IMG/VR virus record: IMGVR_UViG_3300024355_000334
Span: 1 to 37,344 of that record
DNA length: 37,344 nt
Direction: 5' to 3' (one strand)
DNA from: a virus
Positions within the stretch are counted from its first letter, which is position 1, and each line of letters opens with the position of its first letter. Both the position numbers and the translations under genes were made by a program. Below the pieces are notes generated by a model. It was given only the letters and a program-made list of their open reading frames with translations, was not told the origin of the DNA and did no database searches. Shown piece after piece: positions 34,005 to 37,344 of this stretch.

Positions 34005-34387
34005 TTGACCTCCAGATGTTCTAGCCAGCTGTGGTCGTAGCAGTATGTTTCATATGCCTTGCGATCCAGCTCGCTGTCGATCCACGACCACATGGTGCGG
34101 TCGCCTCGTCCGTGAGTTTTAATTGTGAGTGTGTACTCAGGCCCGGTGTACAGTGGGCAATGTGGGTTGTCACAGTTCGTGGGTTCTGTGACGTAGCCAG
34201 CCCATGACGGGTCTTTGAACGTCTTCAACGCCCAGATGATTTCGGCTCGGAAATCATCGAACGTGACGGTTCGTTCCCTGTATTTACGATCAGCGGTGAC
34301 TTCCACGCATCGTATTGACATGCCAGCCATTTGGCTGTCCGATTTTACCAGTGCGTTGCGTAGTGCCATGATGTTTTGCGTTGTCAA
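34001..34387 (-). CDS. Uncharacterised protein, start uncertain (up to 128 residues)
   Basis: The longest frame begins with TTG at 34387. ATG codons at 34369 and further in are alternatives, but none has a clear ribosome-binding site. Any of the first starts overlaps the membrane-protein gene at 34290-34487. The body includes RTVTFDDFRAEIIWALKTFK and CDNPHCPLYTGPEYTLTIK (possible CxxxxC metal site). Unrecognised. Confidence 0.45.
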   Translation of the reverse strand: MTTQNIMALRNALVKSDSQMAGMSIRCVEVTADRKYRERTVTFDDFRAEIIWALKTFKDPSWAGYVTEPTNCDNPHCPLYTGPEYTLTIKTHGRGDRTMWSWIDSELDRKAYETYCYDHSWLEHLEVK

Positions 34388-34487
34388 CTTTGTGTTTTGC
34401 CCCCATTCCTGCGAGTGTGAACATTACTGTCCAGAAAACGATGTAGAAACGGGCCTCTGGCGAGACCCGTGCGATTAGTTGCTTCAT
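34290..34487 (-). CDS. Small membrane protein, 65 residues
   Basis: The ATG at 34487 overlaps the upstream TGA (ATGA), implying coupled translation. Residues 13-30 form one membrane span (RFYIVFWTVMFTLAGMGA). The rest is basic and His-rich. The 3' end overlaps the next gene by roughly 80-100 bases, which is unusual in this otherwise tightly tiled operon; one of the two reading frames may end or start differently. Confidence 0.45.
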   Translation of the reverse strand: MKQLIARVSPEARFYIVFWTVMFTLAGMGAKHKVDNAKHHGTTQRTGKIGQPNGWHVNTMRGSHR

Positions 34488-34756
34488 ATTTTTACTGGAA
34501 TCCATCGTGCGTTAATGGACAGCACCCAGAGTGCGTCATAACACTCGTTTACCATCCACATTTGATCTTCGAGATTGTAAATCAGTTTTTCAAGCTGCGG
34601 GTGAGTGCGTCGTGCCTGAGCACACAATGCAACACAAGAGGTGACGATGTCGCTTGGTGTGCGACGGTTACGCACTTGAATCGACTTCAGTGCGTCTAGG
34701 TTAGCGAGAAGGCTACTAGGCGTAGCCTCCAAAATCTTTGCATCCAACTTTTTCAC
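34484..34756 (-). CDS. Uncharacterised 90-residue helical protein
   Basis: Start is GTG at 34756, with AAGGAG seven bases upstream. The start region is almost identical to that of the next upstream gene (same AGGAGTTTATTGTGAA). Helical throughout (LEKLIYNLEDQMWMVNECYD). Unrecognised. A 7-bp hairpin (34710-34728) lies at codons 10-16. Confidence 0.55.
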   Translation of the reverse strand: MKKLDAKILEATPSSLLANLDALKSIQVRNRRTPSDIVTSCVALCAQARRTHPQLEKLIYNLEDQMWMVNECYDALWVLSINARWIPVKI

Positions 34757-34978
34757 AATAAACTCCTTAATTGATGAGACTGTCGTTGTAACGACGGTCA
34801 CGCTCGATTTCGAGCATTTCGACAGCACGTTGTCTGTCTAACTCTGCTTCGTGTCGCTTACTCATTTCAACGACCAAGCAGCCAGCCACGGCGAGTGCAA
34901 TAAGCATCAATGCCATGTAGTGCATTGACCAGTCAATAGACTTGATGAACTTAATTAACTTCTTCACAATAAACTCCT
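34746..34978 (-). repeat. Duplicated 22-bp translation-start region
   Basis: The segments 34746-34767 and 34957-34978 differ at one base. Each carries the ribosome-binding site, a GTG start and the codons for MKKL. The coordinates span the pair. A recent local duplication or exchange of the start region of adjacent genes would explain it. Confidence 0.8.
34767..34967 (-). CDS. Small single-span membrane protein with charged coiled tail
   Basis: 66 residues, GTG start with TAGGAG upstream, directly after the terminator at 34981-35016. Residues 1-15 are basic, 16-34 are a membrane span (HYMALMLIALAVAGCLVV), and 35-60 are a highly charged helix (SKRHEAELDRQRAVEMLEIE). The layout resembles an inner-membrane spanin or signal-anchor protein, but the location in the early region argues against lysis. 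A 7-bp hairpin lies at codons 14-20. Confidence 0.55.
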   Translation of the reverse strand: MKKLIKFIKSIDWSMHYMALMLIALAVAGCLVVEMSKRHEAELDRQRAVEMLEIERDRRYNDSLIN

Positions 34979-34980
34979 AC

Positions 34981-35016
34981 AAAAAAAGCGCCCCGCCCAG
35001 ATTGACTGGGCAGGGC
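34981..35016 (-). terminator. Intrinsic terminator after the Csx16 cassette
   Basis: On the minus strand an 11-bp stem (GCCCTGCCCAG with CTGGGCGGGGC, one G-U pair, loop of 5) is followed by GCTTTTTTT. It lies 23 bases after the stop of the 73-residue gene and just before the next ribosome-binding site. The G-U pair becomes a C-A mismatch on the plus strand, so it is oriented leftward. Confidence 0.85.
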
Positions 35017-35039
35017 ACACGCCTCATTTCCTCAGCGTG

Positions 35040-35261
35040 TTAGCGTGTTCGGCGGAACCGACGCAGGATAGCGTCGTCGTTTGAGCGAACCCAAACGCCA
35101 CGCGCATCATCCAGCGCCGTATTCGCCGACATCGACACAGCACAGCCTGTCATGGCTTGCACCGTGTCAATGGTGTCATCGATGAGTTGCTGGTCGTCAT
35201 CCAGCCGACTGACGTCTGAACGCCAGTCACTATACCAACGAGAACGGTGTTTTAGTCCCAT
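35040..35261 (-). CDS. Uncharacterised 73-residue protein next to csx16
   Basis: Start at the ATG at 35261 (MGLKHRSRWYSDWR), with GGAGGAGGAG upstream and a 10-base overlap with the csx16-like gene. Basic N-terminus, acidic middle (SRLDDDQQLIDDTIDTV) and Arg-rich C-terminus. Unrecognised; as part of the same cassette, it is a guilt-by-association anti-defence candidate. Confidence 0.5.
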   Translation of the reverse strand: MGLKHRSRWYSDWRSDVSRLDDDQQLIDDTIDTVQAMTGCAVSMSANTALDDARGVWVRSNDDAILRRFRRTR

Positions 35262-35635
35262 TCTTTCTCCTCCTCCAGTTTCTGCTGGACCCACGCAAGG
35301 TTGTCATCCAGAGCCTTGATCTCTTCCCGAATAGCCACCCAATCTTCCATTGGGAGGACTTTGTAACTGACGATGGACGCATTGAGCGTGTCCATATCGT
35401 CAGCAGTCAATTCCTTACCACGCTTGTCAGCGGGTAAGTTGGGGATGTCGATACTGTGGACTTCCTTTGCCAGAGCGGCAAGGTGCAACGGCAATACGCC
35501 GTACACGACTTGCCCAGTTACATCTTCAGGAGTGGCGTGGTCAATCACGCTTACCTCATTAGCGTCATTAGGGATGATCTCGTGGCGAATCAGCCACTCA
35601 ACTGCCCCAAGATGCCGAGTAACAACTACAATCAT
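35252..35635 (-). CDS. csx16: Csx16-family protein (VVA1548 type), candidate anti-CRISPR ring nuclease
   Basis: 127 residues. Three blocks match the CRISPR-associated Csx16/VVA1548 family as I know it: VTRHLGAVEW (5-14), GVLPLHLAA (46-54) and KRGKELTADDM (71-81). The family is about 100 residues and normally lies beside type III CRISPR genes; it has recently been linked to breakdown of cyclic oligoadenylate second messengers (from memory, not checked). This copy has an extra charged helical tail (residues 98-127). There are no cas genes or repeats here and the context is phage early genes, so a role in blunting host type III immunity is the best inference, not shown. AAGGAGGTG is upstream; the ATGA overlap couples it to the preceding gene. 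Confidence 0.75.
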   Translation of the reverse strand: MIVVVTRHLGAVEWLIRHEIIPNDANEVSVIDHATPEDVTGQVVYGVLPLHLAALAKEVHSIDIPNLPADKRGKELTADDMDTLNASIVSYKVLPMEDWVAIREEIKALDDNLAWVQQKLEEEKEWD

Positions 35636-35946
35636 TTACACACCTCCTTGCCCAACTGGGCGTCCAAAGCAAACATGAACCGACGAGCACGATTGGCTTC
35701 AGCCAAATCAATGGCAACCAACCGCAGGAGAAGGTCGCGGTCATTCTTGTACCGCTTGACCCAATTGATTACTTCCGATGCAGTCAACGCACCCATGATG
35801 GTTGCATCAACAATACACCCCTCAGGCGTAATGTATGCAATCTCGAATAGTCCTTGTCGGTTACCAATCGTCATGCGATTACGAACGATAGAGATACACC
35901 CACTGAACCCGTTGTTTAGTTGAATCTCTGCTTTAAACTCTCTCAT
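35632..35946 (-). CDS. Uncharacterised 104-residue protein next to csx16
   Basis: Start at the ATG at 35946 (MREFKAEIQLNNGF), with GGAGTT upstream. The 45 codons before it cross the terminator hairpin and are rejected. The first half is beta-rich (GCISIVRNRMTIGNRQGLFE), the second helical and basic (TASEVINWVKRYKNDRDLLL). Unrecognised. First gene of the three-gene cassette that includes the Csx16-like protein. Confidence 0.5.
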   Translation of the reverse strand: MREFKAEIQLNNGFSGCISIVRNRMTIGNRQGLFEIAYITPEGCIVDATIMGALTASEVINWVKRYKNDRDLLLRLVAIDLAEANRARRFMFALDAQLGKEVCK

Positions 35947-35967
35947 TTTTTTAACTCCATAAGTCAT

Positions 35968-36000
35968 AAAAAAACCACCCGGTAACTTGTACCGGGTGGT
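35968..36000 (-). terminator. Intrinsic terminator before the Csx16 cassette
   Basis: Perfect 11-bp stem (ACCACCCGGTA with TACCGGGTGGT, loop of 5) running straight into seven T on the minus strand. It lies 7 bases after the stop of the 125-residue gene and 22 bases before the next ATG, so there is little room for a new promoter between it and the cassette. Confidence 0.9.
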
Positions 36001-36007
36001 CTGCCCG

Positions 36008-36385
36008 TCAGCGTGTGCGACGGGCGTAGGCATCCAGACTTCTCTGGAGCATGGTGATGGCATCCACCACCTGCTCACCACGGAGCAACTCTCGCTGGTC
36101 CAAGTGGAACTGCTTGAAGTCTACGTAGTCATCATCGGCAATCAAGCCCTGACGGTGTGCCAGACGAATGATACCAACGATATCCTGAAGCGTAACCTCA
36201 GGCTTCCACGGTGTACCCGTGCGGGCGGGCAGGTATGCGGACAGGCGGGAACGCCCTGTCTTAATGTCCTGATGCACATACTTACGTGCCTGCTCCACAC
36301 GGTCTGCCGCCGTCGTATCGGCGAACAGGTCACTCAGACCGTCAAGCAACGTAATACACTGCGAACGCACTAACTCTACTGACAT
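36008..36385 (-). CDS. Uncharacterised 125-residue protein, first leftward gene
   Basis: Start at the ATG at 36385 (MSVELVRSQCITLL), with GGAGGT seven bases upstream. Helical throughout and rich in Arg, Asp and Leu (DIVGIIRLAHRQGLIADDDY, VVDAITMLQRSLDAYARR). Unrecognised. It is first in the leftward region, behind a strong hairpin-T tract, and ends at a terminator, so it forms a one-gene unit. Confidence 0.55.
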   Translation of the reverse strand: MSVELVRSQCITLLDGLSDLFADTTAADRVEQARKYVHQDIKTGRSRLSAYLPARTGTPWKPEVTLQDIVGIIRLAHRQGLIADDDYVDFKQFHLDQRELLRGEQVVDAITMLQRSLDAYARRTR

Positions 36386-36436
36386 AATCGAACCTCCATA
36401 AACTAAACTCAAGTAAACAATCGGCGATGATACGGT

Positions 36437-36480
36437 AAAAAAAACGGGCGGGCGATGCTACCGTGAACATCGCCCGCCCG
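36437..36480 (-). terminator. Very strong leader terminator or attenuator
   Basis: A 13-bp perfect GC-rich stem (arms 36480-36468 and 36457-36445) with a 10-base loop, followed by eight T on the minus strand. It lies upstream, not downstream, of the first leftward gene. Loop bases ACGGTA can pair with TACCGT just after the T tract (36432-36437), which could compete with or lock the fold. The position suggests attenuation of the whole leftward region, or insulation from antisense transcription. Confidence 0.8.
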
Positions 36481-36652
36481 CAGGGAACGCATGGTGCGTC
36501 GCCTACACCCGTAATATGCTCAGCGGTAAAAAACGACTAGATGCTGCCGAGCCGGGGCACCCTCCCCCCACCCGCATGGCAAGCCCCTACCCCGCCTACA
36601 CTCGACTAGATACCGATTCCTACGCCTATTTTCTCTCAGCTATCTTTACTAT

Positions 36653-36668
36653 TTCTCCCATCGGAGAA
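36653..36668. promoter_or_regulatory. Operator-like dyad 1
   Basis: TTCTCC, four bases, GGAGAA: a perfect 6-4-6 inverted repeat. A second copy is centred 20 bp away on the same face of the helix, so two repressor dimers could bind side by side. The helix-turn-helix protein encoded at 33291-33632 is one candidate ligand. Confidence 0.65.
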
Positions 36669-36672
36669 CATC

Positions 36673-36688
36673 TTCTCCCCACGGAGAA
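36673..36688. promoter_or_regulatory. Operator-like dyad 2
   Basis: Identical arms to dyad 1 (TTCTCC and GGAGAA) with a different 4-base spacer (CCAC instead of CATC). The conserved arms with a varied spacer point to a protein-binding site rather than a simple duplication. Confidence 0.65.
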
Positions 36689-36714
36689 ATTAGGATCCAT
36701 ACAATTGTGGTACC

Positions 36715-36729
36715 ATATGTTATACATAT
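36715..36729. promoter_or_regulatory. AT-rich inverted repeat before the rightward genes
   Basis: ATATGT, TAT, ACATAT, a perfect 6-3-6 repeat ending three bases before GAGGTG. It could overlap a promoter -10 region or be a further operator. Confidence 0.35.
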
Positions 36730-36742
36730 ATTGAGGTGTGCT

Positions 36743-37003
36743 ATGTTTTTATTGACGCAGGGTAATGACAGTGAGGTAACGGTACAGCAGAGTGCTAAGC
36801 ACGGGTATTCAGTTACTGTGAAACGCAAGAATGACGGCAACGTGCCTGAGTACCAGACTGGGCTGTCGCTGGTGGAAGCTGCGCAGTACTGTGCTAATTT
36901 GCGTAACGACGGAGTCAAAATTCCAGCTCGTTTTGTGATTGACTTCTTGATGATGGCACTGGACAGCATTGTGACTACGTTTGATTCTGAGGCAGCGGAG
37001 TAG
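36743..37003 (+). CDS. Uncharacterised 86-residue protein
   Basis: Start at the ATG at 36743 (MFLLTQGNDSEVTV), with GAGGTG six bases upstream; the in-frame GTG at 36707 lies in the control region. A beta-rich N-terminal half (VTVQQSAKHGYSVTVKRKN) is followed by helices (LVEAAQYCANLR, ARFVIDFLMMAL). Unrecognised. Its stop overlaps the dUTPase start (TAGTG), so the two are co-translated and this may be an early nucleotide-metabolism or regulatory gene. Confidence 0.55.
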   Translation: MFLLTQGNDSEVTVQQSAKHGYSVTVKRKNDGNVPEYQTGLSLVEAAQYCANLRNDGVKIPARFVIDFLMMALDSIVTTFDSEAAE

Positions 37004-37344
37004 TGGATAGCCTTGAAATTATTTATTGCGGTGCTCGGTCTTGCGAGTATCTATTTAATCCACAACGCGCTACAGAAAAAGCGTCAGGAATAGACCTGCA
37101 GTATATAGCTGAGCGTAATGTCACTATTAGACCGGGGCAGATCATGTTGATTCCAACTGGTATGAAGATCAAGTTGGAGGATGGTTATGAGGCTCAGGTT
37201 CGTACTCGCAGCGGTATGGCTTACAAACACGGGATCGTTGTGCTTAACAGCCCCGGTACAGTGGATGCTGATTACACAGGTGAGGTAAAGGTCATCATCA
37301 AAAATATGAGTGATGAGACGTTTACGTTTGTGCCCGGTATGCGT
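37003..37344 (+). CDS. dut: dUTPase (3' partial)
   Basis: GTG start overlapping the preceding stop; 114 codons are visible and the frame is still open at the window end. Motif 1 is ATEKASGIDLQY, motif 2 is RTRSGMAYKHGI, motif 3 is LNSPGTVDADYTGEVKV and the last visible residues FVPGMR begin motif 4. These are the trimeric dUTPase signatures; the Tyr or Phe usually before D-L is Ile here. The enzyme hydrolyses dUTP to dUMP and keeps uracil out of phage DNA. The C-terminal glycine-rich motif 5 would lie outside the window. Confidence 0.9.
   Translation, partial: MDSLEIIYCGARSCEYLFNPQRATEKASGIDLQYIAERNVTIRPGQIMLIPTGMKIKLEDGYEAQVRTRSGMAYKHGIVVLNSPGTVDADYTGEVKVIIKNMSDETFTFVPGMR

Larger units (their letters stand above)
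36386..36742. promoter_or_regulatory. Divergent early control region without genes
   Basis: 357 bases between the leftward and rightward early units. It holds the leader terminator (36437-36480), a C-rich stretch (36555-36600), direct repeats CGCCTACAC (36500-36508, 36593-36601) and CGACTAGAT (36534-36542, 36603-36611), two operator-like dyads (36653-36688) and an AT-rich inverted repeat (36715-36729) just before the rightward ribosome-binding site. I could not find a convincing -35/-10 pair in either direction. The phage may use its own factor, or the promoters are activator-dependent. Confidence 0.6.

Noticed and set aside
35947-36081. 45-codon N-terminal extension of the 104-residue gene
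   Set aside because: It would be translated through a perfect terminator hairpin and into the previous gene; the inner ATG has a good site.
37013-37093. A 26-codon TTG-initiated frame encoding a hydrophobic peptide inside the start of the dUTPase gene
   Set aside because: No ribosome-binding site, a weak start codon and complete overlap with a gene that has clear family motifs.
1-37344. CRISPR array, tRNA or rRNA genes, insertion sequences
   Set aside because: No regularly spaced repeats, cloverleaf patterns or transposase-like genes were seen on reading; a tRNA scan was not possible.

Overview
The window is part of a tailed double-stranded DNA phage genome, probably short-tailed (podovirus-like). 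It is cut inside a gene at both ends. The host cannot be fixed from the sequence. Most of the window is AT-rich; the stretch from about 34.0 to 36.6 kb is visibly richer in G+C.

Layout. (1) Positions 1-19722, rightward: a virion and lysis block. It holds a tail hub/nozzle-like protein (5' end outside the window), a small beta-rich protein, two glutamine-rich proteins, a giant 4430-residue protein with an HEMTH zinc-protease motif, and a CHAP-type endolysin with two copper-amine-oxidase-N-like repeats. The order nozzle, small, medium, giant resembles T7 gp12, gp14, gp15 and gp16, so the three proteins before the endolysin are probably ejected with the DNA. (2) Positions 36385 down to 19702, leftward: about 40 tightly packed genes. 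The downstream end is a replication and recombination block: DnaB helicase, a G39P-like putative loader, a winged-helix replication protein, a Gam/Gp157-like protein, a putative annealing protein and a VRR-NUC nuclease. Upstream are many small, mostly unrecognised genes, including two hidden single-membrane-span microproteins of 34 and 36 residues. (3) Positions 36386-36742: a control region with two tandem operator-like dyads. (4) From 36743 rightward: a short unknown gene and a dUTPase that runs off the window.

Three things stand out. First, the leftward early region carries a Csx16-family protein (35252-35635). This family belongs to type III CRISPR systems and has been linked to destruction of cyclic oligoadenylate, so the gene is a candidate anti-CRISPR. 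It lies in a three-gene, GC-richer cassette bounded by intrinsic terminators. Second, three consecutive early genes are each preceded by a near-identical element (about 40 bp) that folds on paper as a compact H-type RNA pseudoknot directly beside the ribosome-binding site. Third, many leftward early genes have a long perfect inverted repeat between codons 6 and 33; the arms differ from gene to gene while the position is kept, which suggests selection for RNA structure.

The leftward transcript also crosses several apparent intrinsic terminators (near 36460, 35985, 35000 and 33740). Either each short unit has its own promoter, or the phage uses antitermination or attenuation. One good sigma70-like promoter is visible at 33656-33685, in front of a helix-turn-helix protein gene.
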